Shown piece by piece: positions 54,466-64,000 of a stretch of DNA of 64,000 bases. The notes under the pieces are model-generated. The model had not been told where the DNA came from and did no database searches. It saw only the letters and a program-made list of their open reading frames with translations. The position numbers and the translations under genes were made by a program. Within the stretch, counting starts at the first letter, position 1; each line of letters starts with the position of its first letter. Location of the stretch: assembly GCA_017591395.1 (NCBI GenBank), contig WEDG01007040.1, forward strand, positions 1 to 64,000, read 5' to 3'. The DNA comes from Schistocephalus solidus (taxonomy: Eukaryota; Platyhelminthes; Cestoda; Diphyllobothriidea; Diphyllobothriidae).

Positions 54466-55690
54466 GTGCACAATGACCTGGATTTTTTGACTTCCTTTCC
54501 GAAAATCATCCATTCTGTGCAAAAACTCTGCGGTGGGAAAGCATCGGGATCTGAAACGATTTCGGTCGAAATATACAATCGCAGCGGCTCCCGGCTGATG
54601 ACGGACTATATAATGATATTTCAGCTGTGTCGGAAAGGACAACCTCCTCAGGGTTTCAAAGACGCGACCGTCACCCATCACTTCGAGTGGAAGGTGAACC
54701 TGCAAATCTGTGATAACCACAGAGCCGTCTAGTTAAAAAAAAAAATCACCGGGAAGCTCTTCGCTCGCGTTCTTCTCAATCATCTCAACAGCCAGTCAGG
54801 CCTTCAGTCAGCTGCAAACCTCTGTATGGAATCGTGAGAGCCTTCAGCTTAATACCAAACTGAAGCTGTACAAGGCCCTGGTTTTGCTGACACTCCCGTG
54901 TGGAGCGGAGGCCTGGACTATCTCCTCCATCAAAGCAAAGAAACTTATTCCCTTCCTTCTCAGCTGCCTCCGTAGAATACTCTATCTGGGATTGCAGGAA
55001 AGGGTTCCAGAAATTGAATTCATGGAGTGACCGGGAATCCGCGGCATCTACATCGCGTTAAGGCAACTGCAAATGCGATGGAGCGGCCGCCTATTAAGGG
55101 TGAATGATGAGCGATCACCCAAATAACCCCTCTACGGAATTGTCGCTAGAGGTGTTCGCCGACAGTAAGGAGACGAACCATGCTACAAGCACATCCTGAA
55201 GAACTCTCTGAAGCGACAGCAAATCAATGTGGAGACTAGGGAGGACCTAACCCAGGGCCGAAAGGCCTTGGGAAGAGCATTGAAGATTGGTGCAGAAATC
55301 TACGAAGTAAATCGGATCGCTGCTGCCATAACCCAAAGGGCGCCTCGCAAGTCACAGGTGCCTCAGGTCTACAAAGCGAATGCCCAAACCCCCAGCAGTA
55401 TGCCCACAGTGCCAAAGAATCCTCCGTGCGTGGGCCTGTCTTATCGGACATCTTCGGATGCAGTGCAGCAGCAGTCTGACAAAAATCAACCCCTACATCC
55501 ACGAAAATCCCCAATGTCACCCCTGCCCTACGGCATCCACGACGACGACCACCCCCACCGCCATGGATCGCACTCCCGACATCCCACTTCCCGCGGTCAA
55601 TGGCACCATCTTCCCTGCCACAACTCCCGCATCGATCTCAGCGACGACCATCAACGAGGGCACCACTTCTACTCCCACAACCACTAAGAC
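54466..55690 (+). pseudogene. Reverse transcriptase remains of LINE copy F
   Basis: GGKASGSETISVEIYNRSGS and FKDATVTHHFEWK match the finger region of copy D. A run of about eleven A at 54735 marks a frameshift site. After RVLLNHLNSQSG the text jumps to the region LNTKLKLYKALVLLTL, CGAEAWTISS and LRRILYLGLQERVPEIE, which in copy D lies about 450 codons further on. The frame 55229-55687 carries the INVETREDLTQGRKALGRAL to NAQTPSSMPTVPK tail. Thus the palm domain was lost in one deletion. Confidence 0.8.
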
Positions 55691-55759
55691 AACCTACGAT
55701 GTCCCATAAACTGCTAGCTTCATAAACAATGCACCCGCCACCAGCAATGGGTACTCGGT

Positions 55760-55960
55760 TCCTACCTGTCACCTGTGTGACCGAAAATTCACCTCACGCA
55801 TCGGCCTGGTCGGTCACTTGCGAATTCATCGCATTATGACCAGTGCACCAGCGTCCGGAGCCCAAAGGTACGCTAACCGCACCCACCTCCATTATCCGCA
55901 CTGCACAGGCACATTCCCACACTGAATGGATCTAGTAGGCCACGTGCGCCTCCATTAAAA
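55760..55960 (+). pseudogene. C2H2 zinc fingers of LINE copy F
   Basis: The plus strand encodes [20 protein letters not shown] with its last His next, and after a spacer a second finger with CTGTFPH, a stop, and MDLVGHVRLH. The same alternation of finger types as in copy D is visible, with the second finger broken by a stop. Confidence 0.75.
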
Positions 55961-56883
55961 CCTGTGGTAGAAGACCGCCGGCTATTCCACACCACCACTT
56001 TTCTCCTCACCAGCACCTACATCACACATGACTATGCCCAACATCACACAACGCATGCCAGCAAACGATAAATCTCAGGGTGCACTGAACGCCCTGGCTT
56101 GAAAGATTGCCAACGCCAGTTGCTCTCAGGCCGCGCCGTCAGCCGAATGTGTGTTTGTTTGGATTTGCCGACTGGTTATCTGAGAGTTAGGCTGCACTGG
56201 CTCCTTCTTAATTTGACTCTTGAAACTCTCACACATGTGAGATATAAACCGCTCGCTCTGTATTTCGAGAAATACACCTGCTTTTGTTGGGGGGGCGGCA
56301 AAATCGTGTGCGTGGCACGCGCATACGAGATCATTCGGTATGTTAGCCACTACATCCTTTCCCGGTACCAGTCCACTGAACAGCTCGGTCGGTGACTGGG
56401 GCCTAGGAATGAGAATAGAGAGTGAGGTCGACGGCTGAGCGCATTTTCCCCAACATACATAATCGGACACATTTGGGCTGTCACGGCGCGCCAAAAGCCG
56501 TGGTTCGGAAAGTTGCGACTGCTGGGCTGCGACTCGGACTGCGCAGCCAGCCCAAAGTGTGGTTGCGTGGAGTGGCCGACTGTCGAACTGATATTCAGGC
56601 TGCAATAGATCCTTCTTACTGTGTCCTTTATGGCGCTCCATTCCGTGGGGTCCAAGCCAGGTGTGGCGGCACGTCTAGGGCGGTTCCGGTCGTGCAAACC
56701 ACCTGCACCCTCTCCTACCTCTGATCTTCTTGACTTGGTCAGGACATCAGGTCAAGGTGGGGAGGAGGAGAGAGTGCGGGTGGTGCAGTGCAAGTCTACT
56801 CATTAACGCGCAAGTCACTGTCCCTATGTAACTTTGCTGGGATGCATACGGTCGACCTCGTCACAACCGACGGTCAAACTGTC

Positions 56884-59079
56884 ATTTCCCATTTCAGATT
56901 GCTCGCTCAAACTGACCCCTTCAGCCAGACTGCAAGGAAATCCCTCAGAATACCTGTCTGAGTTGGCGAAAGAGCTGTGATTATGACCTGAAGAAGTGTA
57001 CAGGTTAATCAGACATGGAGATGCTAGAGTTTCTGGTTCAAACTAGCATTAGCTAGGCAATTGCTGTGGGCAAAGCTGACGATCATAAGTTACAGGTGAC
57101 ACTCGATGAGGACGCCACAAGTTCTTGAACAAGTGAAATAAGCATTAATGTCAGCCGACACAACGAACCGGGGCCACATATGTGGGCGAACCATATTGTG
57201 TACAAGACAAGGATTACCCTAAGCTTAGAATTGGATGAGAGTACAATCAAATGTGACTCCTGCGAGGTTGAGAACCGAAGATACTCATTTGGGGCCTTAA
57301 ACCTCATAAGGCACCCTCCCAGAAATAATTGGCGAATACTCGGGATTGAAAACTTCATTACTGCAAGCGTGTAAGCGTCCATGAAAAGTGAACGGGGTAC
57401 AGGATGGGCAGACGGTAGACTCACTTAAATATTGCAAGGTGAATTTGGCACAGAAACCGAGTTTTCGTAAAAATGTCGGGAACTAGTAACTCCTTAGCCA
57501 AACGTCTGGAAAGCGCACAAGCTTCCAGAATCAGAGTTGATATTGGCGCCACGGTCCACAAAATACAAAAGTAACTAACCCAGTGGAGCACCGCTCATCC
57601 CGGGTCACCCCCACCCCTCCCCTCTCTGCGTTGGGGCGGGGGGGGCGTGGATGCCATGCCGGTAACATCGCTCTGTGCCTGCCCCGAAGCTATACCTGCG
57701 CAGCCGTCCGACGGGGGAGGTGGGGGGTAAGCGGCTATGGCTTGGTGGTTTTCTATCCCCTGAGGGGAAGTGATAGCGTCGTTCGATGGACTAATGGCCA
57801 GGGCAGTGCTGCTCTTGCGTCGGCGTCGAGGGAGGAGGACGAGCGCCGGGCACATGTTTGGGCTTTTGGCTACAGCCTGTGTCGAGAGTACGGTAAATCA
57901 CTCGGTATAGGTAAGCCGAGGGAATAGGAGCGCACAGAATACCGACAGCCTTACCCTCGTTTCCTAACCCAAGCCTTAACCCTAAACACCGTTCTAGATT
58001 TAATCTCTCCGAAATTTAGCGCAAGGCGGGATTCATATTGCTGTGTCCTACCCGATATATTAATGATAGTACTTTGGACGAATGTAGATATTACACGGCT
58101 CCTTCGATGAAGAGAAGGCATCTCAACCCAAATATGCATATACACCTTCGGTCCGAGCCTTAAGGGGTTTTATACAAGCCAGCACATTCATTTTAAAGGA
58201 AAGTTTAAACTGGAGGATACACCAAAAAGCACACAGGGAGCTAGGTGGAACCCAGTGATGAGCAGGGGAATCCCAGAAGATATCCCTTGTCCAATCGGCA
58301 CATAATCGGCAAAACTAGTGTGTTTATGGGCATTTAGTTACTACCCGTGTTGGGAGAATGGCAAATCAACCAGACAAGGAGTCCGTTTTTTTCTGCTGCT
58401 CTAGTGTGCCAATCCATGAGGGGTTGCAATGGCCTGCAGGCTTCCCAGCCATATTTTATTTTTGGAAACTAACCTGGCATCCTATAGGCGACACTCAACG
58501 TACCACATTGTCACATGGTCTGAGGACACATTGAAGCTAGACGCATCTGGATTGCTACTGTTACCAGAGGTTGTGGAATAGTGGCAAGGATGTGGAAGAC
58601 GCTGCCAATGGATGTTAGCGTTCGGCAGACTTAGTTATCTCCGTCGACTTTATTTTCAGATCGCAATGCCCTCCCCCTTCCGCGTACCTCAGCTGACGGG
58701 GACTCCAGACGATGAGTCACAATAAATGAGTCGTCGTCGCCAATGCAGCTGCCACTTATCCTCCCAATGCCTAACCCTAGCGGCTGGCCAAGGTGCTAAT
58801 AGATATAACCGTTCAACGCGGTCCCATTGCGATCCCGATGCTTATCCATCTTCAAAAGCTCGAACTAATGAACAATGTCACATGATGCCGCCTCTTCGTT
58901 CAGTTGGGTATAAGAAGCACAGTTTAGTATATTCTGGCATTTGACGAGCGAAAAACCCGAGTGCTGAAAACAATTCCACATATGATAATGCTAACATTCC
59001 ACGTTTGTACAATTTCGTGCGCCGACTTCCCCGTCTCCACGATTAGCATACTTCGATTAAAATTAGTTAAAAAACGCTA
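56884..59079. other. Stretch without a recognised gene; GC-rich patch
   Basis: A C/G-rich, low-complexity patch at 57600-57860 gives long open frames on both strands (for example YPPPPPSDGC on the minus strand) that I do not consider genes. The rest is AT-rich with short frames only. The missing last exons of the KCC gene would be expected below 61504 but I could not find their conserved words here. Confidence 0.4.
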
Positions 59080-59300
59080 TCTGTAATGTTCGCTTATCCG
59101 TACCCGAGTCGCTGATACTGCGTAGGTCTGATACTGGGTGAGAAACGCCGTCAGCAAAGATCTTTTTGCTAGTGAAATACGATGCCACTTGATCGCATGT
59201 GCGATGATTGCAGAGTGGGGCGTGCCACTACATCGACGACAAAACTGCGCAAATACCCAGAACGAGCAGCCCCGAGAACCACCTACAGACAGCGATGAGT
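59080..59300 (-). pseudogene. Possible Penelope-like endonuclease fragment
   Basis: The minus-strand frame 59077-59397 contains CSFWVFAQFCRRCSG, HSAIIAHAIKWHRISLAKRS and a YAVSATRVRISEHYR end, which resembles in spacing the Penelope C-terminal stretch SSAIVAHLVDSGHRADVNQA. The similarity is partial, so this is a tentative third fragment of such an element. Confidence 0.35.
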
Positions 59301-59718
59301 ATATCTGAGGCGCAATATAATCAGGAGTTGCGCAAAGGGGGTGACGGTTGAGCATCCCCACAACTCTCGTAGTAAAAAAAACCATCGCCATAATCAAAAA
59401 AACAAAAGCAAATTAATGTGAGTATATGTTCTGCGTAGTATTTCAATACTAAAACAACAACAATTGGAGTAAAATGCAGAAATTACAAACGCAGTGTCTT
59501 CTTTTCTAAATGTCTAAAACGAAATACATGACTGCAATCATCCACCCAGACCACATCACGTGTTAGACATGGTTGGGAAAAGACTCAGCTGCGATCAAGT
59601 ACGCCCTGCAGGTGCGTGAGTGGTCAATCACTCGATGAGCAAGTCCATAGAGGGACGTGGAAAAGGGGGGGAGGAGGAGGGCGATTGAATAAACCACCTT
59701 CGGGATTACGTAACAGCA

Positions 59719-59738
59719 CCAGCGGCGGCGGCGGCGAT
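59719..59738. repeat. Short GGC trinucleotide run
   Basis: AGCGGCGGCGGCGGCGAT, five to six units, within a GC-rich patch that also carries G-runs near 59667 and 59800. No gene context is visible. Confidence 0.6.
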
Positions 59739-60059
59739 AGAATCGGGGATCACACAAAAACACAGAGCTGAGAGGGTGGTGTATAGGTGGAGTGGTAATG
59801 GCAGCGGAGGGGTTGGGGAGGAGGAGAATAATTTAGATGAAGGGGCAAGGTGCCGGAAAGGCGGGCGCGCACATGTGCCAATGCGGACCAGCCACGCCAC
59901 CCACCACGCTCATAGACACAGGTAAATGCGTGCATGCACCGACGCAGAGGGCGTGAGGGGGAGGGGCAAAGGGGACAATAGCAGAGGTGACACCACGGGC
60001 GAATAGCAGAGACCAGCATGTTTAACTGATTCAACAGGTTAGCAATCAAAGTGACAGAT

Positions 60060-60145
60060 ATCGAAAGGGGCAGGCGACAAAACTGAGAGGCAGCAGAGGG
60101 AGAGAGAGTGAGTGAGAAGAGAGTGTGAGAGAGAGCGATGGGATG
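60060..60145. repeat. GA-rich imperfect microsatellite
   Basis: A purine-rich tract with GAGAGAGAGTGAGTGAGA and GTGTGAGAGAGAGCG between about 60098 and 60140. Simple-sequence repeat, no function implied. Confidence 0.7.
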
Positions 60146-60499
60146 TTAAGAGTAGGAAGCCCACGGTAGTGAATTCTTACTCCGCAAACGCGGTTACCAC
60201 CTCTCTACCACTGCCTCGAATAAGAATGACTCGCTGTAGACCATTTGTGAGAGTCTCCACATAGTCTAGGTAGTAATATTCATTGCCTGGCCTCTTCGGT
60301 AGAGCGGGAAGGTTGATAAGGACGGCAGCAGCCGAAGAAGAGCGTTCAACAATGAGCTCGTTGAGTCTTTTTGCGCTGTGCAGGCGACGCCCCGCACGTG
60401 CACTGAGAAGTCGAGAAGAAATAAAAATTTAGCGAAGGGAGGCATGCTCGCGGGGGGAGGTGGAGAGAACGCTGCTGGAGGCCTAATACCATAGAGGAA

Positions 60500-60695
60500 A
60501 CTCGTACTAAAGGCAGGCGAACAATGCTGACAAAGACAAGGGAGACTGGAATGGCCATTTCTGGCTCATTAGCCGTCATCAGTCAGCCATACCCAGGTCG
60601 CTGTGCTGCTCGTGGCGAAAGTGGAACGGGACGATGGAGTTCCGTTAGCGATCGGTGAGCGTTCATCAACGAACTCCGTACCGTTGGACAACAGT
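60500..60695 (-). repeat. SINE body plus linked repeat, minus orientation
   Basis: Read on the minus strand, GACCTGGGTATGGCTGACTG, AAATGGCCATTCCAG and TTTGTCAGCATTGTTCGCC match the SINE body at 27290-27378, and the adjacent GATGAACGCTCACCGATCGC (60640-60660) matches 27025-27045. The tRNA-like head is missing or diverged. Confidence 0.55.
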
Positions 60696-60973
60696 TAGAT
60701 AATACCAGTAGATAGTAGTAATTTAAGACGCAGGTTGATTCCCTACTTAGGAGGGTTTACGCCAGCAGCACACAGATATGCTACTTTAGGGGAAAAAATA
60801 GTCCAAAGAATCTTTACAGGGCGGAGGGTTGATGAGACGTGAGGAGACCATAGAACAGGCTGGCATTTTTGACCAATTAAAATGTTCGGCGAAAAAATCT
60901 TCCTATTGTTGAGTTCGACACTGTGGTGCAAAACCTATGAATTGCGGTCATCGTGCGTGTGCCCTTAATTAGC

Positions 60974-61138
60974 ATGGACCTGAGAATTCGCGTACTTTGT
61001 TTGGTTGTGGCTTCACTTCAAGTAGAGCCACGCTGCATGGGCATGCTTAGGGTTGGAAAAAGATCAACTGCGCGTACGTTAGTGCACATTCCTCCCTCAT
61101 TTATCACACATGACAGAGTTAGCGATTGTTATATTTGA
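60974..61138 (+). CDS. Small open frame with signal-peptide look and a GKR site
   Basis: From the ATG at 60974 the frame reads MDLRIRVLCLVVASLQVEPR, which looks like a signal peptide, then CMGMLRVGKRSTAR and a short tail to a stop at 61138 (54 codons). A Gly-Lys-Arg triplet after a short peptide is the cleavage and amidation signal of neuropeptide precursors. There is no conserved family match that I recognise and the start context is weak. It could equally be chance. Confidence 0.2.
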   Translation: MDLRIRVLCLVVASLQVEPRCMGMLRVGKRSTARTLVHIPPSFITHDRVSDCYI

Positions 61139-61503
61139 CTAAGCGACTGGCAATTTAATCTGGTTTTCACTGGTCCTGGAGAAATATGCATGCTACATAG
61201 ACTCCAAATTAGACCTAAGGCATTTTTCCTGCAAAAACCCCATAGATCATCATTTTTCTACCATATGAGCTTCGAGAAAAGGTTGACTTGGTTGCTATCT
61301 TTTAGAAGTACGAAACACGGAAGTTAATCAAACAGTTCCTCACGAGCATGGTGTAAATAGGCAAAGAAAGATAGGTTAAGGGGATTAATCGGTCAACGGT
61401 AGAACGATCATTCAAAATCAGCAACATTTGTAAAAAAACGAAGAACCAGAGGAAGCCATGACGGGTAGAAAACATACTTTTTTGTCGAGTGATTGTTTGC
61501 GAC

Positions 61504-61746
61504 CTGATCGGGGTCACCTTGGGCAATTTTCTGAAGAGCTGACGGTGAAAACGTGTACTCGTTGAGACGTTGGTTATTGGTGGACAGGTCGTTTGCATCC
61601 GTTTTGTCACCAGGCTTCGTTTCAGCAGTAAATTTAACGACGGAGGAACCGTTGTTAGGAGTATCAGTTGAGACTTCAGTGTCTTCCGTCTTTTCCGAGG
61701 AGTCCTTAGGCAACCGACGAGGCAAATCCCCCTCTTCTGGGATGGC
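61504..61746 (-). CDS. KCC cotransporter exon, C-terminal linker (81 codons)
   Basis: An acceptor with a long tract (TTTTCTCATTCTCC...CTCAACTAAG) ends at 61747 and the exon can end at GATCAG|GTCGCA (61504). It is phase 0 at both ends, fitting the exon at 61934-62080. The peptide is hydrophilic (EEGDLPRRLPKDSSEKTEDT, SVVKFTAETKPGDKTDA) and ends LQKIAQGDPDQ, in the position where family members have a short LLNMRPDQ-like motif before their last conserved block. The variable acidic linker is expected at this place. The donor is weak, and the frame continues open to 61408. The following exons were not found. Confidence 0.5.
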
Positions 61747-61933
61747 CTTAGTTGAGGTAATGACGAGGAGAATGAGAAAACGCAAGATCAAGTTAACTGG
61801 CCTGCCTGTTACCCACCGAAACCACATGAGATCCCCACATTTGAAAGTTAATCCTACTGGCCGTTGCAAATTGCCATTGATGGCATTTTGCGGCCTCGGA
61901 TGCATTATTGGCTATTTTCCTGTGTCAACTTAC

Positions 61934-62080
61934 CTTTAATTGCGATACTTGCGCATGCCTATTGGTCTTTTCTTTAAACCTCTCCATGTCCTCTGGAGGC
62001 TCCATAGATACCGAGGACATAAGATATTCACTAGCGCCGACCGGAGAACGCTCCCCTGTCGCTTCCTCATATAATCGCCA
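61934..62080 (-). CDS. KCC cotransporter exon, C-terminal domain (49 codons)
   Basis: Acceptor CTACGCATG-proximal AGATAGACAG (62081-62090, plus-strand ctgtctatct) and consensus donor AAG|GTAAGT bound exactly 49 codons in phase 0. The peptide includes LYEEATGERSPVGASEYLMS, then MEPPEDMERFKEKTNRHAQV and ends SQLK. The ERFKEKTNRH part lies where vertebrate KCCs have a TYQEKVHMTW-like stretch, but the match is weak. The phase fits both neighbours. Confidence 0.55.
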
Positions 62081-62738
62081 CTGTCTATCTACGCATGTTC
62101 TCTAGCATACAGATGCACCGGTCAGTTGCCTCGTGCTTTACCCACCGTCACGTCCACAATTCCAGTCGGTGTCTGGGAGAGGAGCTGTGGGCACATCAAG
62201 CGCAAGCAGACCTTCTATTCCTGGGTATAGTTCATGCTAGGAATCAGGCAATTATCGATTTCGAGTGGATGGAGCCTGCTGATATTCATCCCTCGACATC
62301 AGCCAATTGCAGGCGTTAAAAAGCTTGCGAACCATGTAATAAGCTCACCAAGCTCACACTGACTGGCTTTCCCGTTATCTCACCTACATTCCGGGGGTCG
62401 CGCACACGCCTAGGACAGACTGTGCCCAGAGTTCAGACTACATAAGGGTTAAGCACAGGGTAAACGCCTCCTACTCTTTTTAGTCTCCTGCCCCTAAACT
62501 AAACTGGGCCCCAAAACTGTGGTAGTTATGAGGTGCTTCTTGTATCTTAGACAGCACGGGTTTAAGTCGCCTCAGCAGCGCACCCGAAGTCTGCCCCATT
62601 TTTATCGCTCGTGATGATGTACCTGTCTATCAGTGTCTGAATTTTGAGCTAGCAAAAATCAAACACAAGAGGATCCAGATGATCCTGTACACCCAGGAGG
62701 CCATTGAAGGTTTTGCAGAGACATAAACTATCGCTTAC

Positions 62739-63020
62739 CGGCCCGTGAGGCAAGGAAGCTGTTTCCTCACTGGAAGGCGGGGTGATGAGGAGCTGGAAGA
62801 TGGAAGGCTTCTTTGCGGTCTTCCTAGCCAGGATGCTATGCGGAGTGGTGGCAGTCTCCGAGGTACGAGAACAGCGCGCTGCTACATAGTACTCGTCCAT
62901 GAGGGCCTGCACATCGTTGCGTGCCTCCACAGTACTCATGCGGAGCTCTCTCATGAGGGCCTGACGTTGTGCCGCTCCAACACTTCGCTGAGCGGCGTAT
63001 GCCGAAATGTCAGAGCTTGG
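62739..63020 (-). CDS. KCC cotransporter exon with the DISAY block (94 codons)
   Basis: The exon lies between acceptor TTACCTTCTAG and donor CCG|GTAAGC, phase 0 at both ends. It begins PSSDISAYAAQRSVGAAQRQ and continues ALMRELRMSTVEARNDVQ. In potassium-chloride cotransporters this is the block DSDISAY-x-x-x-R-T...QMLR-x-MRLS; spacing is identical over 19 residues. The regulatory threonine that WNK-SPAK kinases phosphorylate in vertebrates falls on the Ser of AAQRS. The later part (EYYVAARCSRTSETATTPHS, KPSIFQLLITPPSSEETASL) is species-specific linker. Together with the preceding exon it identifies the gene with good confidence. Confidence 0.8.
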
Positions 63021-63157
63021 CTAGAAGGTAATAAGGCAACGGAAGCATTGACTGCCAATATGACGTGGCAGCAATTCGTAGAGCACAACAGAACGGCCAG
63101 CTCAACGAACTTGGAAAAGCGCAAATAAATACAGCAGAGAAGTGACATAACACTTAC

Positions 63158-63459
63158 CAGTTCCACAATTTGCACTTCGGCCGTGATCCGCAGATCGTAG
63201 ATGAAGCGAGTCATCGCATTTTTCAGTACACCCTGAGGGTCCGGTTCACTGGTAACAACAAATACACGCAGATGACATTTGCACCAGACGCGATTGCGCA
63301 GGAGAAGGTACGCCGTCAGGAGAAGAATACCGCCATCGTTTACAATAAACCAAAGGTCCACCGTTCCAGTCAGGGGAGGGCTTGTTGACTCCGGGAAGGA
63401 CTCGATGAATCGGGGCATCAGGACGGCAAGATTGCAGGCCTGTGCAGTTCGCAAGATTG
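63158..63459 (-). CDS. SLC12A (KCC-type): SLC12/KCC potassium-chloride cotransporter exon (C-terminal domain)
   Basis: This membrane protein moves K+ and Cl- out of cells together. The exon covers part of its cytoplasmic C-terminal domain. It follows an acceptor (TCAATTTACTTCAG), takes in two bases and ends in phase 0 at a consensus donor (CTG|GTAAGT). The peptide shows LTGTVDLWFIVNDGGILLLT, matching the family's GxIDVWWIVHDGGxLML, then RNRVWCKCHLRVFVV (family VWRKCxxRIFTV) and RFIYDLRITAEVQIVEL (family FLYHLRIEAEVEVVEM). The AEVxxVE ending separates KCC from NKCC/NCC members. Upstream exons with the transmembrane core must lie beyond the window's right edge. Confidence 0.88.
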
Positions 63460-64000
63460 CTGAAGTAAATTGAACAAAAAAGGAAAACGGTTGCACGTGT
63501 CCCAGAGTTTCTGTGGCAGGGAAAATTTAAAAGCGGCAATAACAACCACTTTAGGCGTGTCATTAACATAAACTTCGAAATACGTGGAAATGGGCGAGAG
63601 GAATTCGTGCTGTAAAAGTCAGAGTAAGTTAGAATTGCAACCGAAATCAGGTAGATATTCAACATTTGTAGATGATGCATCCTAGGCAAACGCAACACTA
63701 CCACAGGCTACCGTTCGGAGAGGCCACCCACTGACTCAAGCCGCTACCGCACAACCTGGAGGAGGGCTACAAGTTCGACTTCACGAGCATTCGGATAATG
63801 GCGCAATCTGGTAGTAGAACAGGACGGGAGACGCGGCGGAGCTTCAGGTCCTGATAAAAACGCCATAAACAGACATATTGATGTATCAACCTGCTGCCAA
63901 CGTCACGATTGTTGCGATGAACGCCACAAAACTGGATGCTGCTAATAGCTTGATAGGGCTTTATGGCAGGGATAAAAAAAAGGCCAGATCTATCCTATCA
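63460..64000 (-). other. Intron of the KCC gene
   Basis: The preceding exon of the cotransporter was not found in these 540 bases; the conserved words expected upstream (such as a Trp-Lys-Thr-Phe block) are absent on the minus strand. The overlapping frame 63246-63704 is an out-of-frame shadow of the exon. Confidence 0.5.

Larger units (their letters stand above)
54462..56883 (+). mobile_element. Zinc-finger RTE-clade LINE copy F, internally deleted
   Basis: On the plus strand it shows the finger part of the reverse transcriptase (54466-54732), then directly the C-terminal region (about 54820-55330), zinc fingers (55760-55960) and the 3' untranslated region with the terminal stem-loop (56854-56875). 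The polymerase palm with its catalytic Asp residues is missing, and so are the endonuclease and 5' end. It is older than copies D and E. No target duplication was found. Confidence 0.85.

Noticed and set aside
57583..57927. 114-codon plus-strand open frame and an 86-codon minus-strand frame
   Set aside because: Both fall in a C/G-rich low-complexity patch that is open on both strands; poly-Pro and poly-Gly runs are compositional.
61553..61939. 128-codon plus-strand open frame
   Set aside because: Antisense to the KCC exon at 61504-61746; no motif of its own.
1..64000. CRISPR arrays, prophage, bacterial operons, rRNA genes
   Set aside because: No regularly spaced short repeats, no ribosome-binding sites ahead of gene runs and no rRNA-like sequence were seen; introns and eukaryotic retroelements exclude a prokaryotic source.

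Overview
The window reads as nuclear DNA of a flatworm, most likely a cestode. It has no operons. It has intron-split genes with GT-AG splice sites and about half of its length is transposon sequence. The repeat families are those typical of platyhelminths: CR1-like LINEs, two RTE-clade LINE families, a Penelope-like element, mariner and pogo/Tigger DNA transposons, and tRNA-derived SINEs. The phylum rests on this repeat and protein flavour, not on a marker gene, and the cestode call is inference.

Layout. From 0.7 to 11 kb lies a pile of CR1-like LINE copies, nearly all on the minus strand, with shared 3' ends. From 12.5 to 18.6 kb are unrecognised exons, including a three-exon minus-strand chain (15573-18543) whose splice phases fit. 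From about 20 to 38.8 kb a plus-strand gene can be followed through six exons with phase-1 introns and ends in a stop at 38837. Its introns hold an RTE-like LINE (22789-26104, 11-bp target duplication), an inverted SINE pair (27.1-27.4 kb), a solo LINE 3' end (29.7 kb) and a 5.5-kb RTE-clade LINE with a C-terminal zinc-finger tail (31583-37067, perfect 15-bp target duplication). A palindromic mariner remnant lies just upstream of the first phased exon, at 20.9-21.8 kb.

A second copy of the zinc-finger LINE (41397-44630) lacks its reverse transcriptase and has its own target duplication. It is followed by a repeat shared with 4.5 kb and by a broken pogo/Tigger transposase (45.0-46.3 kb). A Penelope-like element with 88-bp inverted terminal repeats lies at 49045-51720, and a truncated relative (53.9-54.4 kb) abuts a third zinc-finger LINE (54.5-56.9 kb) on the plus strand. 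From 57 to 60.5 kb I see mainly low-complexity sequence and scraps.

At 61.5-63.5 kb the minus strand carries four phase-matched exons of a potassium-chloride cotransporter (SLC12/KCC family). They encode part of its cytoplasmic C-terminal domain. Upstream exons lie beyond the window and the last exons were not found.

Nothing suggests a prokaryotic-type system, a CRISPR array, rRNA or an intact stand-alone tRNA gene. The most distinctive item is the zinc-finger RTE family: three copies with different internal deletions, a 3' stem-loop whose stem is kept while the loop varies, and one copy with a duplicated 3' terminus.
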